Source: Hyphomonadaceae bacterium | Lineage (GTDB): Bacteria > Pseudomonadota > Alphaproteobacteria > Caulobacterales > Aquidulcibacteraceae | Direction: 5' to 3' | DNA length: 50,587 nt | Assembly (NCBI GenBank): GCA_023384105.1 | Contig: JAHDXR010000020.1 | Span: 1-50,587, forward strand | Part shown: positions 32,820 through 42,041 of the stretch, piece after piece | How positions within the stretch are numbered: position 1 is the stretch's first letter | Layout: each line of letters begins with the position of its first letter | Made by a program: the position numbers and the translations under genes | Notes under the pieces: generated by a model | Told to the model about the DNA's origin: nothing | The model's database searches: none | What the model saw: the letters and a program-made list of their open reading frames with translations, nothing else

Positions 32820-34274
32820 CTATTGCGACGGGACTTCGCGCAGCGGCGTCTCGAACGAGGGGCCGCCGCCGAAGGCGCGGTAAGTGGCGATAGCCGCCCG
32901 CGTCGCCTGGGCTTCGGCGTCGATGCGGGTGAGATTGGCGTCGATCAGCTGCTGCTCCGAGCGCAGCCGGTCGGCCAGGCTCTGGATGCCGGCGGCGTAG
33001 GCGGCGCGCGAGCCGCGCGCCGTGGTTTCCGCCGCGGTCTCGGCGCGGCGCGCCGAGTCGAGCCGCAGCCGGCCCTGATCCAGCGCCGTCAGCGCGTTCG
33101 ACGCTTCGGCGACCGCCTGCGTCACCACCTGGCGATACTGCAGCAGCGCCTGATCGAACTGTGCGTCGCGCTCTCGAATGCGGGCGAAACGCTGGCCCCA
33201 ATCGAACAGCGGCATCGTGATCAGCGGCGTTCCGGTCGCGAACGTCGCGCCGACGCCGACCGGATCGCCGATCATCGCGTCGCTGGCGAGGATCGCGCCG
33301 GTGAGATTGAGCCGCGGCAGCAGGTCGTTGCGCGCCACCGAGACGGCGGCGGCCGCAATCAGGGCCTGCGCCTCGGCACGCGCCACATCCGGACGCAGCC
33401 GCACGAGATCCGCCGGCGCGGCGGGCGCTTGCGTCAGGTCCAGCGTCGGCACCGGCGCGTTCTGTGCGCTGAGCACCGCGCGCACGTCGGCCGCTTCCGT
33501 TCCAGGCGCGAGCCCACGCAGCACCGCGAGCACGTTCTCTGCGCGGCGCTGTTCGATCACCAGGCCCGGCAGACGCGCGCGCGTGGATTCCGCGAGGCGC
33601 CGCGCATCGGCGGCGTCCGCTTCCGAAGCGATGCCGGCCCGATAGCTGAGTTCGAGAATGCGCGCGAGCTCGTCGGCGGTCTGCACCGAACGATCGAGCG
33701 CGGCGCGGCTGGCCTGCGCCGCGCGCAGATCGACATAGGCTTGCGCCACATCGGCTGCGAGCGCGACTTGCGCCGCGCGCACGTCGGCCAGCGCAACGCG
33801 CGTGTTGCCGCGCGCGCCGACCACCGCCGCTTCGATGCGCGAGAACAGCGGAATCTCCCACGACGCCTGGACGCCGTACGAGCCGGTCATCTGCTCGCGC
33901 TCGGTTCCGCCGCCGGCGGCCGGCAGCGCGCCGTTTTCGACGGCGCGCTGATACTGCCCCTGCCCGGTCGCGGTGAGCTCCGGCAGATATTGCGTGACGG
34001 TGGAATAGGAGAGCGCCCGCGCCTCGCGCACCCGCAGCAGCGCCTGCTGCACGCTCGGGCCCTCGACCAGCGCCTGATCGACCAGGCTCACCAGCGCCGG
34101 ATCGTCGAACAGGCGCCACCAGTCCGTGACCGGCTGGGCCACGTCCGCCGGCGCGTCGGTCCAGTTTTCGGGCAGCGTCGGGCTGAGCGGCCGCTCGCCC
34201 GGCATGGTGGAGCACGCCGCCAGCGCCAGCCCCGCGCAGGCGGCGGCAAAGCCCCGGGAGACAGCTGACTTCAT
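32820..34274 (-). CDS. RND efflux outer membrane lipoprotein, OprM/NodT family
   Basis: A 484-residue outer-membrane factor that forms the exit duct of the efflux pump. It carries a lipoprotein signal with lipobox LALAAC (Cys21). Two repeated halves of coiled-coil helices follow (RVREARALSYSTVTQYLPELTATGQGQYQRAVENG, and DWGQRFARIRERDAQFDQALLQYRQVVTQAVAEASNALTALD). The start at 34274 gives a standard lipoprotein leader. An upstream ATG would add seven residues. It is divergent from the tetR-MFP-RND operon, and the shared intergenic region holds a palindromic operator. Confidence 0.93.
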   Translation of the reverse strand: MKSAVSRGFAAACAGLALAACSTMPGERPLSPTLPENWTDAPADVAQPVTDWWRLFDDPALVSLVDQALVEGPSVQQALLRVREARALSYSTVTQYLPELTATGQGQYQRAVENGALPAAGGGTEREQMTGSYGVQASWEIPLFSRIEAAVVGARGNTRVALADVRAAQVALAADVAQAYVDLRAAQASRAALDRSVQTADELARILELSYRAGIASEADAADARRLAESTRARLPGLVIEQRRAENVLAVLRGLAPGTEAADVRAVLSAQNAPVPTLDLTQAPAAPADLVRLRPDVARAEAQALIAAAAVSVARNDLLPRLNLTGAILASDAMIGDPVGVGATFATGTPLITMPLFDWGQRFARIRERDAQFDQALLQYRQVVTQAVAEASNALTALDQGRLRLDSARRAETAAETTARGSRAAYAAGIQSLADRLRSEQQLIDANLTRIDAEAQATRAAIATYRAFGGGPSFETPLREVPSQ

Positions 34275-34354
34275 ATCCGGTTGCTCCACAGACACTTAAC
34301 CGCCTCGGCCGCAGGATTGTCCCGGCCCGGCGCGCCTCGATTTGGGATCGCGAC

Positions 34355-34397
34355 TTGACGCCGTCCAGCCTTAACATTTAAAGAACGAACATTCGTT
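34355..34397. promoter_or_regulatory. Promoter and TetR-type operator of the efflux locus
   Basis: A perfect inverted repeat, AACGAA-CA-TTCGTT, lies at 34384-34397 in an AT-rich patch. A TTGACG hexamer (34355-34360) lies upstream and would serve as a -35 for the plus-strand operon. The position between the divergent outer-membrane factor gene and tetR, and the palindromic form, fit autoregulation by the adjacent TetR protein. Confidence 0.65.
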
Positions 34398-34401
34398 TTA
34401 T

Positions 34402-35055
34402 ATGCAATGCAGCGTGATCCGGCAAGCGGGCGCGTCTGTCGTTGAGGTTTCCGTGGCGCGACTCCCCGATCCCCTGCTGGCCGCTCGGCGGCGGCGCCAG
34501 ATTCTGGACGCCGCCCTGGCCTGTTTCCGCCGCCGCGGCTTCCATCAGGCGACCATGGCCGAGATCTGCGCCGAGGCGAATATCAGCGCCGGCGCGCTCT
34601 ACCGCTATTTCGCCTCCAAGGCCGAAATCATCGCCGCCATCGCCGAAGACCACCACGACGACGGCGACCTCGCCTTCCTGCGCACCGCTGAGGCCGACGG
34701 ATTGATTGCCGCCCTGTCCCAGGCCGCGCGCGACTTCTTCCAGAAGTTCGCCGAGGGCGACGGCGCGCTGATCGCCGACATCATCGCCGAGGCGCTGCGC
34801 GACGAGGCGCTTTCGGCATCGCTGCTCAAGACCTCCGAACGCCCGGTGAAGCTGTTCGCCCAAGCCATCCGGGCCGCCCAGGCGCGGCGTGAAATCGATG
34901 TCACACTCGACCCGAAAGAGGCGGCCGAGACCTTGTACGCGGCCATTGAAGGCATAGGTCTGCGTCGCGCGTTCCTGCGCCAATCGGACCCAGAAGCCGC
35001 CGTCGCACAGTTTTGCTCGTTCGCGGAACGTTATCTGAGCCCCCGTCATGAATAA
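34402..35055 (+). CDS. TetR/AcrR family transcriptional regulator
   Basis: A 217-residue repressor. The helix-turn-helix begins RRRRQILDAALACFRRRGFHQATMAEICAEANISAGALYRYFASKAEII, the classic TetR N-terminal domain; the C-terminal ligand-binding domain is generic. It probably represses the divergent efflux genes through the palindrome at 34384-34397 and is released by a pump substrate. A GTG at 34453 (VARLPDPLLAARRRR) is a plausible alternative start, since the first 17 residues look unlike the family. It overlaps the adaptor gene by eight bases. Confidence 0.9.
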   Translation: MQCSVIRQAGASVVEVSVARLPDPLLAARRRRQILDAALACFRRRGFHQATMAEICAEANISAGALYRYFASKAEIIAAIAEDHHDDGDLAFLRTAEADGLIAALSQAARDFFQKFAEGDGALIADIIAEALRDEALSASLLKTSERPVKLFAQAIRAAQARREIDVTLDPKEAAETLYAAIEGIGLRRAFLRQSDPEAAVAQFCSFAERYLSPRHE

Positions 35056-36376
35056 GCCGGAACGCCCCGAGATTTTCACCAAGGCCGAAGGTCTTTTCAA
35101 ACGCGCCGCGGAAGGCGGCGGGCGCGCGTTCAGGGGGGCGCGCAACGCCAGCCAAAGCGCCTGGGACCGCGTCACCGCGGCGCCGACCGAGGAAGGGCGC
35201 CGCCGCAAGGTGCTGATGATCCTGGGCGCGGGCATTGTCGCCGTGGTCGCGGTGCTGTTCGTGCTCTCGCGCCTGGGCGGCGACGGCGCGGTGCGCACGG
35301 AGGTCTCGACCGCCCAGGCCGTCACCGTGATCCATGTCGGCACGCAAAGCTTCACGCCGCGCATTTCGCTCAACGGCGAAGCCCGTCCGGTGCGCGACAT
35401 CCAGGTGGCCGCACCGGCGAGCGGCGTGCGCATCCTGGAGATTCTGGTCGACGAAGGCGACTTCGTCCGCGCCGGCCAGCCGATGGCGCGGCTCGACACC
35501 AATCTGGCGCAAGCGCAGATTCGCGCCGCGCAAGCCAGCGTCGCCGAAGCGGAGTCCGCCGCGGTGCGGGCGCGCGGCGAGTACGAGCGCGCGGAATCGA
35601 TCCGCGACTCGGGCGCGCTTTCGACGGAAGCGATCGAACAGCGCCGCGCCGCCGCGACAGCCGCCGACGCGCGCCTGCTCGCCGCGCGCGCGCAATTGCA
35701 GGAAGTCAACGTGCGCCTGGGCGGAGGCTACGTCCGCGCGCCGGCGAGCGGCCTCGTCATCGGCCGCATGGCCGAAGTCGGCCGCGACGTCGCGGGCCAG
35801 GTGCTGTTCCGCATCGCCGCCGACAACCGCCTGGAAGTCGCCGCGCAAGTGGCCGAAGCCGATGCGCTCGCGCTCGAGGAAGGCGCGGCGGCCGTGTTCA
35901 CTTTGGTGGACGGCTCCACCGTGCAGGCGACGCTGCGCCGCCTGCCCGCCTCGATCGACAGCCGCACCCGCACCGGCGAAGCCTTGTTCGCGCTGCCGCA
36001 GGACACGCGCGTGCGCGCGGGGATGTATCTGCGCGGCGAAGCGCAGCTGCCGGCGCGCGAAGTGATCGCCGTTCCGCAGAGCTCGATCCTCTACGAAGCG
36101 GGCCAGGCTTACGCGTTCGCGATCGGACAAACACGGCGCGAAGGCGAGGAGCAGCCCGTTTACACGGTGCAGCGCGCCAACGTGTCGATCGGCGGCCGCA
36201 GCGGCGACATGGTCGAGATCACCGCAGGCCTCGCCGCGGGCCAGCGCATTGTCGGCTCCGGCGCCGCGTTCCTGCAGCAAGGCGACGAAGTGCGCCCGCT
36301 GGAGCAGCAAGCGCCGTCCACCGCGCAGACGCCGAATGAGGCGGAACCCACCGAACTCCGCGGCCGGGAAGACTGA
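35048..36376 (+). CDS. RND efflux periplasmic adaptor (membrane fusion protein)
   Basis: A 442-residue HlyD/AcrA-type adaptor. A cytoplasmic N-terminal stretch of ~54 residues precedes a single anchor helix (residues 55-75, VLMILGAGIVAVVAVLFVLS), so it is anchored by a helix and is not a lipoprotein. The lipoyl-like halves (VLVDEGDFVRAGQPMARLDTNLAQAQI and VRAPASGLVIGRMAEVGRDV), an alpha-hairpin, and the beta-barrel and membrane-proximal domains follow. It bridges the inner-membrane RND pump and the outer-membrane factor encoded divergently. Confidence 0.93.
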   Translation: MNKPERPEIFTKAEGLFKRAAEGGGRAFRGARNASQSAWDRVTAAPTEEGRRRKVLMILGAGIVAVVAVLFVLSRLGGDGAVRTEVSTAQAVTVIHVGTQSFTPRISLNGEARPVRDIQVAAPASGVRILEILVDEGDFVRAGQPMARLDTNLAQAQIRAAQASVAEAESAAVRARGEYERAESIRDSGALSTEAIEQRRAAATAADARLLAARAQLQEVNVRLGGGYVRAPASGLVIGRMAEVGRDVAGQVLFRIAADNRLEVAAQVAEADALALEEGAAAVFTLVDGSTVQATLRRLPASIDSRTRTGEALFALPQDTRVRAGMYLRGEAQLPAREVIAVPQSSILYEAGQAYAFAIGQTRREGEEQPVYTVQRANVSIGGRSGDMVEITAGLAAGQRIVGSGAAFLQQGDEVRPLEQQAPSTAQTPNEAEPTELRGRED

Positions 36377-36379
36377 AGC

Positions 36380-39300
36380 ATGGCCTGGAACATCTCCGCC
36401 GGCGCGATCCGCAATCCGATCCCGCCGATCCTGCTCATTCTCGCGCTCGTGTTCGCGGGCTGGCAGGCCTACAACCGGCTGCCGATCAACCAGCTGCCCA
36501 ATGTCGATTTCGGCGGCTTCACCGTCACCGTCGCGCAGCCGGGCGCCGCGCCGGTGGAAATGGAAACGCAGATCACGCAGCGCATCGAGAGCGCGCTGAC
36601 GGCGGTCGAGGGCGTCAAGCGCGTCAACTCCACCATCTCGCCGGGCGTCTCGCAGACGACCGTCGAGATGGAAGGCGAAACCGATCTGGCGCGCGCCGTC
36701 GACGATGCGCGCGACGCGATCAACCGCATCCGCGCCGAACTGCCCGCCGACATCACCGAGCCGGTCATCACCCGCATCGAAGCGGCCAGCCAGCCGATCG
36801 GCTACTACGCCGTCGAAGGCCAGGGCATGACGCCCCAGGACATCTCCTGGTTCATCGACAACGATCTGCAGCGTGAACTGCTCGCCGTGCCGGGCGTCAG
36901 CCAAGTGCGGCGCATGGGCGGCGTCGACCGCGAAATCCGCGTCGAACTCGATCCGGCGCGCATGCTCGCTTACGGCGTCAGCGCCGATCAGATCAACGCC
37001 CAGCTGCGCGCCATCAACGCCGACCTGCCCGGCGGCCAGGCGCAAGTCGGCGGCCAGGCGCAGTCGATCCGCACGCTCGGCGGCGCGCAGACGGTGGACG
37101 AACTCGCCGACACCCGCGTCCTCACGTCGAGCGGCGGCACGGTGCGGCTGGGCGATCTCGGCACGGTCAGCGACAGCGCCTCGGATCTGCAGTCCGTCTC
37201 CCGCTACAACGGCCAGCCGGTGGTGGGCTTCCTGGTGCTGCGCTCGCGCGGCGCCTCGGAAGTGCAGGTGTTTGACCGCATGGACGAGCGCCTGCGCGAG
37301 GTCGAAGCCACGCATCCCGGCGTCACCATCACCGAGATCGGCTCGACCGTGGAATTCATCCGCGGCATGCACGAAAGCTCGATCCACGCGCTGATCGAAG
37401 GCGCGATCCTGGCCTGCCTGGTCGTGTTCCTGATCCTGCGCGACTGGCGCGCAACGCTGATCGCCGCCGCCGCCATCCCGCTCTCGATCATGCCGACCTT
37501 TGCGGCGATCGAGGTGCTGGGCTTCACCCTTAACATGGTGACGCTGATCGCGCTGGCGCTGGTGACGGGCGTTTTGGTCGACGACGCCATCGTCGAGATC
37601 GAGAACATCGTCAGGCACATGCGGATGGGCAAGACCGCCTACAATTCCGCGCTCGAAGCCGCCGACGAAATCGGCCTCGCCGTCGTCGCCACCACGTTCT
37701 CGATCATCGCCGTGTTCGTGCCGGTCAGCTTCATGTCTGGCGGCATGGGGGTGTTCTTCAGGGAGTTCGGCCTCACCGTGGCGCTCGCGGCGTTCTTCTC
37801 GCTGGTGGTCGCGCGCCTGATCACGCCGATGATGGCGGCCTTCTTCCTCTCCAGCAAAGGCCACGAGCACGAAGCCAAAGCCGGGACGCTCACCCTCGCC
37901 TATCGCGACATCCTGAGCTGGTCGATCCGCCATCCCTGGAAAACGATCGGCGCCGGCATCGGCGTGTTCGTCCTGTCGCTGGTGCTGGCCTCGCAAGTGC
38001 CCGCCGTCGTCATCCCGCGCTTCGACAGCGGCATGATCCAGGTGCGCGTGGAGATTCCGCCCGGCACGCCGGTGCTGCAGGCCGACCGCGTGCTGCAGCA
38101 GATGGCGACGCGCATCCGCGAAACCACGCCGGAAATCGAAGGCGTGTTCACCTCGATGGACGGCGCCGACGGCTCGGCGCCGGAGGCCAATATCTTCATC
38201 CAGCTCACCGACCGCGAAGACCGCAGCCGCTCCGCCTACGCCATCCAGCAGACGTTGCGCCCCATCCTGTCGGGGTTTGCGGACTATCGCGTCGCGTTCG
38301 TGCAGGATCAGGGCGGCCAATCGGGATCGGACATCACCGTGCAGTTCGTCGGCCAGGATCCGCAGCGCGTAAACGCCGCCGCCGACCGCCTCGCCGCCGC
38401 CATGAACAATCTGCCGATCCTCGCCGACGTGCGCTCATCGTCGTCGGTGCGCCGGCCCGAAATCCAGGTGCGTCCGCGCCACGCCGACATGGCGCGGCTC
38501 GGCGTGACCTCCGCGAGCCTCGCCTCCGCCGTGCGCATCGCCACCAGCGGCGACGCCGAGCAGAACCTGCCCAAGTTCGATCTGGCCGACCGCCAGATTC
38601 CGATCCGCACCACGCTCAGGCCCGACAACCGCACCGATCTCGACACCATCCGCTCGTTGCCGGTGCAGTCCTCGACCGGCGCGCCGGTGCGGCTCGACGC
38701 CGTCGCCGATGTGAACTTCTCGCTCGGCGAAGCCACCATCGAGCGCCGCGACCGCGAGCGCGCCGTCACCGTCGGCGCCAACGTCGTGCCGGGCGTCGAG
38801 CTGAGCCAGGCGCAGCAGGCCGTCTTCGCGCTGCCAGAAGCGCGCGAACCGGGCCAGGGCGTGCGCCTCGCCGTCGGCGGCCAGACCGAAGACTTCGCGG
38901 AAATGACCGCCGCGTTCGGCACGGCGATGCTGTGGGGCGTGATCCTGATCTACATCGTGCTGGTGTTGCTGTTTAAGGACTTCTTCCAGCCGATCACGAT
39001 CATGACCGCGCTGCCGCTCTCGATCGGGGGCGCCTTTGTCGGCCTGATCGTCGCCAATCAGCCGCTCTCGCTGTTCGCGTTCATCGGCCTGCTGATGCTG
39101 ATGGGCCTCGTCACCAAGAACTCGATCCTCCTGGTCGACTTCGCGGTCGAGCGCATGCATGCCGGCATGAGCCGCAACGCGGCCTTGATGGAAGCCGGCA
39201 TGCAGCGCGCGCGTCCCATCATCATGACGACGTTCGCGATGTCGGGCGGCATGATTCCCGCCGCCGCCGGCTGGGGCGTCGACGGCACGCTGCGCCAAGG

Positions 39301-39469
39301 CATGGGCGCGGCGGTGATCGGCGGCCTGATGCTGTCGACGCTGCTCAGCCTCGTATTCGTGCCCGCCATGTTCGTATTGATCGACCGGCTCGAGCACTGG
39401 GTGCAGGGTTTCCTGCCCAAGCCCCATCGCCACGAGGAAGAGGACGCGGCCCGCACGCCGGCGGAATAA
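36380..39469 (+). CDS. RND efflux transporter permease
   Basis: A 1029-residue AcrB-type proton-driven exporter, close to normal RND length. It begins NISAGAIRNPIPPILLILALVFAGWQAYNRLPINQLPNVDFGGFTVTVAQPGA. The transmembrane helix 4 proton-relay motif LVTGVLVDDAIVEIENI contains Asp401 and Asp402. Two large periplasmic loops separate the helix groups, and the second helix bundle includes GLVTKNSILLVDFAVERM. It starts three bases after the adaptor stop. The overall set (adaptor, RND, outer-membrane factor, TetR) suggests drug or solvent efflux. The substrate is unknown. Confidence 0.96.
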   Translation: MAWNISAGAIRNPIPPILLILALVFAGWQAYNRLPINQLPNVDFGGFTVTVAQPGAAPVEMETQITQRIESALTAVEGVKRVNSTISPGVSQTTVEMEGETDLARAVDDARDAINRIRAELPADITEPVITRIEAASQPIGYYAVEGQGMTPQDISWFIDNDLQRELLAVPGVSQVRRMGGVDREIRVELDPARMLAYGVSADQINAQLRAINADLPGGQAQVGGQAQSIRTLGGAQTVDELADTRVLTSSGGTVRLGDLGTVSDSASDLQSVSRYNGQPVVGFLVLRSRGASEVQVFDRMDERLREVEATHPGVTITEIGSTVEFIRGMHESSIHALIEGAILACLVVFLILRDWRATLIAAAAIPLSIMPTFAAIEVLGFTLNMVTLIALALVTGVLVDDAIVEIENIVRHMRMGKTAYNSALEAADEIGLAVVATTFSIIAVFVPVSFMSGGMGVFFREFGLTVALAAFFSLVVARLITPMMAAFFLSSKGHEHEAKAGTLTLAYRDILSWSIRHPWKTIGAGIGVFVLSLVLASQVPAVVIPRFDSGMIQVRVEIPPGTPVLQADRVLQQMATRIRETTPEIEGVFTSMDGADGSAPEANIFIQLTDREDRSRSAYAIQQTLRPILSGFADYRVAFVQDQGGQSGSDITVQFVGQDPQRVNAAADRLAAAMNNLPILADVRSSSSVRRPEIQVRPRHADMARLGVTSASLASAVRIATSGDAEQNLPKFDLADRQIPIRTTLRPDNRTDLDTIRSLPVQSSTGAPVRLDAVADVNFSLGEATIERRDRERAVTVGANVVPGVELSQAQQAVFALPEAREPGQGVRLAVGGQTEDFAEMTAAFGTAMLWGVILIYIVLVLLFKDFFQPITIMTALPLSIGGAFVGLIVANQPLSLFAFIGLLMLMGLVTKNSILLVDFAVERMHAGMSRNAALMEAGMQRARPIIMTTFAMSGGMIPAAAGWGVDGTLRQGMGAAVIGGLMLSTLLSLVFVPAMFVLIDRLEHWVQGFLPKPHRHEEEDAARTPAE

Positions 39470-39494
39470 GCCTGCTCCGGCCGCTTTGCGGCCA

Positions 39495-39514
39495 CCTCCC
39501 CCATCGAGGGGAGG
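39495..39514. repeat. Repeat family C hairpin after the RND gene
   Basis: CCTCCCC-CATCGA-GGGGAGG between the converging RND and ALDH genes, preceded by CCGGCCGCTTTGCGGCC. It is related to the hairpins at 12242-12261 and 18001-18159. Confidence 0.6.
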
Positions 39515-39525
39515 CGAGCGTCCGC

Positions 39526-41049
39526 TCACCCAATTTCGAACTTCACACCCTGCGCAAGCGGCAGAGCGCGGCTGTAGTTCACGGTGTTCGTGGCCCGGCG
39601 CATGTAGGCCTTCCACGCGTCCGAACCGCTCTCGCGGCCGCCGCCGGTTTCCTTTTCGCCGCCGAACGCGCCGCCAATCTCCGCGCCGGACGGGCCGATG
39701 TTCACGTTGGCGATGCCGCAATCGGAGCCGCGCGCGGAGAGAAACAGCTCCGCCTCGCGCAGATCGTTGGTGAAGATCGACGACGACAGCCCCTGCGGCG
39801 CGGCGTTATTCAGCGCGATCGCCTCTTCGAGATCGCGATACTTCATGACGTAGAGGATCGGCGCGAACGTCTCGCGCAATACCGGCCCTTCGTGCCGCGC
39901 CAGCTCCACAAGCGCCGGCCGCACGTAGAACGCGCTATCGCCGGCGACGCTCACCCGTTCGCCGCCCGCGACGACGCCGCCCGCGCCGCGCGCTTCCTCC
40001 AGCGTCCGCTGCATGCCCTCGAACGCCGCGCCGTCGATCAGCGGCCCGACCAGCACGCCCTCTTCCAGCGGATTGCCGACCTTCACCGAGGCGTACGCCT
40101 GCTTCAGCCGCGGCGCGAACGCGTCGTAGACGCTCTCATGCACGAACAGGCGCCGCAGCGTCGTGCAGCGCTGGCCCGCCGTGCCCATCGCCGCGAACGC
40201 CACCGCGCGCAGCGCAAGATCGAGATCGGCGCTCGGGCAGACGATCGAAGCGTTGTTGCCGCCCAGCTCCAGGAGCGCCCGCGCGAACCGCTGCGCCAGA
40301 CGCGGCCCCACCGCGCGCCCCATCGCCGTCGAGCCCGTCGCCGAAACCAACGCCACGCGCGGATGATCGACCAGCGCCTCGCCGGCCGCGCGCCCGCCCT
40401 GCAGCAGCGCCGACAATCCCTCCGGCGCGACGCCGCCCTGCACGCGGAAACGCGCCAGCGCCCGCTCGAACAGGCTCTGCGCCGCCGCCGCCGTCAGCGG
40501 CGTTTTCTCGGACGGCTTCCAGACGACCGCATTGCCGCACGCCAGCGCCAGCGCCGCGTTCCATGCCCACACCGCCGCCGGAAAGTTGAACGCCGAGATG
40601 ACGCCGACGACGCCAAGCGGATGCCATGTCTCCATCATCCTGTGCTCGGCGCGTTCGGTGGCGATGGTCAGCCCGTAAAGCTGGCGCGAAAGACCGACCG
40701 CGAAATCGCAGATGTCGATCATCTCCTGCACTTCGCCCAGGCCCTCGCTGACGACCTTGCCCGCCTCGAGCGTCACCAGCCGGCCAAGCTCGGCCTTGTG
40801 CGCGCGCAGCTCTTCGCCGAACAGCCGCACCAGCTCTCCACGCTGCGGCGCCGGCGTATTGCGCCATTGCAGGAACGCCGCGTGCGCGCGCTCGACCGTC
40901 GCCGCCGCGCTCGCGGCGTCGTCTTCCGCGACCGCCCCGATGCGTTCGCCCGTGATCGGCGAATGAGACGCCAAACCGCCCCGCGCCGCGTCCACGCCCA
41001 GCGCCTTCAGCGCCGCGCCCGCCGCCTCGGCTACGCTCAAACCGGCCAT
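39526..41049 (-). CDS. Aldehyde dehydrogenase, ALDH7 type (aminoadipate-semialdehyde dehydrogenase-like)
   Basis: A 507-residue NAD-dependent aldehyde dehydrogenase. The catalytic Cys lies in GTAGQRCTTLRR and the general-base Glu in LLELGGNNASIV. The C-terminal EIGGAFGGEKETGGGRESGSDAWKAYMRR is characteristic of the ALDH7/AmaB branch, which oxidises 2-aminoadipate-6-semialdehyde in lysine breakdown or betaine-type aldehydes. Length and N-terminus are normal for that branch. Substrate assignment is by family only, because no other lysine-catabolic gene is nearby. The gene is divergent from an SDR gene. Confidence 0.85.
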   Translation of the reverse strand: MAGLSVAEAAGAALKALGVDAARGGLASHSPITGERIGAVAEDDAASAAATVERAHAAFLQWRNTPAPQRGELVRLFGEELRAHKAELGRLVTLEAGKVVSEGLGEVQEMIDICDFAVGLSRQLYGLTIATERAEHRMMETWHPLGVVGVISAFNFPAAVWAWNAALALACGNAVVWKPSEKTPLTAAAAQSLFERALARFRVQGGVAPEGLSALLQGGRAAGEALVDHPRVALVSATGSTAMGRAVGPRLAQRFARALLELGGNNASIVCPSADLDLALRAVAFAAMGTAGQRCTTLRRLFVHESVYDAFAPRLKQAYASVKVGNPLEEGVLVGPLIDGAAFEGMQRTLEEARGAGGVVAGGERVSVAGDSAFYVRPALVELARHEGPVLRETFAPILYVMKYRDLEEAIALNNAAPQGLSSSIFTNDLREAELFLSARGSDCGIANVNIGPSGAEIGGAFGGEKETGGGRESGSDAWKAYMRRATNTVNYSRALPLAQGVKFEIG

Positions 41050-41175
41050 GCCCCGCTCCCAAATCGCCGCCCGGGTGATACGCCCGCCTTCGCTGCGCCG
41101 CCAGCCCCGCGGAATTGCTGCGTGCGGGCGCGCGGCGGCGCGCTATAAGCCGGGACAAACAAGCGGGGAAAGAGA

Positions 41176-41934
41176 ATGAGCGATCTTCAAGGCAAGCACG
41201 CCTTCATCACCGGCGGCGGGACCGGCATCGGTTTGGCGGCCGCGCGCGTCCTCGCCGCCCGCGGCGCAAAATTGACGCTGGCCGCGCGCAATTTCGCGCG
41301 CCTCGAATCCGCTGCGGCGGAACTCGATGCGTTTCCGGTCTCCGTCGACGTCGCCAATGAAAGCTCCGTCGCGGCTGCGTTCGAGGCCGCCCGCGCGCAC
41401 AACGGCCCGGTCTCGATCCTCGTCAACAATGCCGGCATTACGCCATCGGCGCCGCTGCACACCATGGAGCTGTCCATGTGGAACGAGGTGCTGGCGATCA
41501 ACCTGACCGGCGCGTTCCTCTGCGCGCGCGCGGCCATCGCCGACATGTACGCCGCCAAATGGGGCCGCATCGTCAATGTGGCTTCGATCGCGGGCCTGAC
41601 GGGCGGCGCCTATATCAGCGCCTATTGCGCCTCCAAGCACGGCATGGTCGGCATGACGCGCGCGCTGGCGAAAGAAACGGCCAAGCGCGGCGTCACCGTC
41701 AACGCCATCTGCCCCGGCTATGTGGAGACCGACATCGTCGCCAACGCCGCCAGGAACATCGCCGGCAAGACCCAGCTCAGCGAAGAGGAAGCCCGCGCCG
41801 CGCTTTACGCCAACAATCCGCAAGGCCGGCTGATCAAGGCGGAGGAAGTCGCCAGCGCCATCTCCTGGCTCTGCACCGAAGGCGCCGCCGCCACCAACGG
41901 CGCGGCGATCCCCATGAGCGGCGGGGAGGTCTAA
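41176..41934 (+). CDS. SDR family oxidoreductase (3-hydroxyacyl/hydroxybutyrate dehydrogenase-like)
   Basis: A 252-residue classical short-chain dehydrogenase. It has TGGGTGIG for cofactor binding, NNAGIT, the catalytic Ser in NVASIAGLTGGAYISAYCASK, and the Tyr and Lys of YCASK. The middle and C-terminal parts (LAKETAKRGVTVNAICPGYVETDI, NPQGRLIKAEEVASAISWLCTEGAAATNGAAI) resemble 3-hydroxybutyrate or 3-hydroxyacyl-CoA dehydrogenases. The substrate is undetermined. A GGGGAAAGAG ribosome site precedes the ATG. A palindromic element follows the stop. Confidence 0.87.
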   Translation: MSDLQGKHAFITGGGTGIGLAAARVLAARGAKLTLAARNFARLESAAAELDAFPVSVDVANESSVAAAFEAARAHNGPVSILVNNAGITPSAPLHTMELSMWNEVLAINLTGAFLCARAAIADMYAAKWGRIVNVASIAGLTGGAYISAYCASKHGMVGMTRALAKETAKRGVTVNAICPGYVETDIVANAARNIAGKTQLSEEEARAALYANNPQGRLIKAEEVASAISWLCTEGAAATNGAAIPMSGGEV

Positions 41935-41945
41935 CCCTGCCACGC

Positions 41946-42030
41946 GCCGCCGGCCTCCAGCCGGCGACACCGCTTCATCCTGCACGCCGCTCGAAGCTGA
42001 AACGCTGCATGCCGGCTGGAAGCCGGCGGT
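41946..42030. repeat. Palindromic element, family B, copy 2
   Basis: The same layout as 22508-22591: CGCCGGCCTCCAGCCGGC at the left, a 20-base loop almost identical to copy 1, and GCCGGCTGGAAGCCGGCGGT at the right. Here the inner arm parts (GACACCGCTTCA versus TGAAACGCTGCAT) do not pair perfectly. It lies between two converging genes. Confidence 0.85.
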
Positions 42031-42041
42031 CCGGAGGCGGC

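Noticed and set aside
34901-38320. A 1139-codon minus-strand open frame across the efflux genes
   Set aside because: It is antisense to well-supported TetR, adaptor and RND genes, its composition is His/Arg/Gly-rich, and it has no recognisable domain. Long antisense frames are expected in such GC-rich coding DNA.
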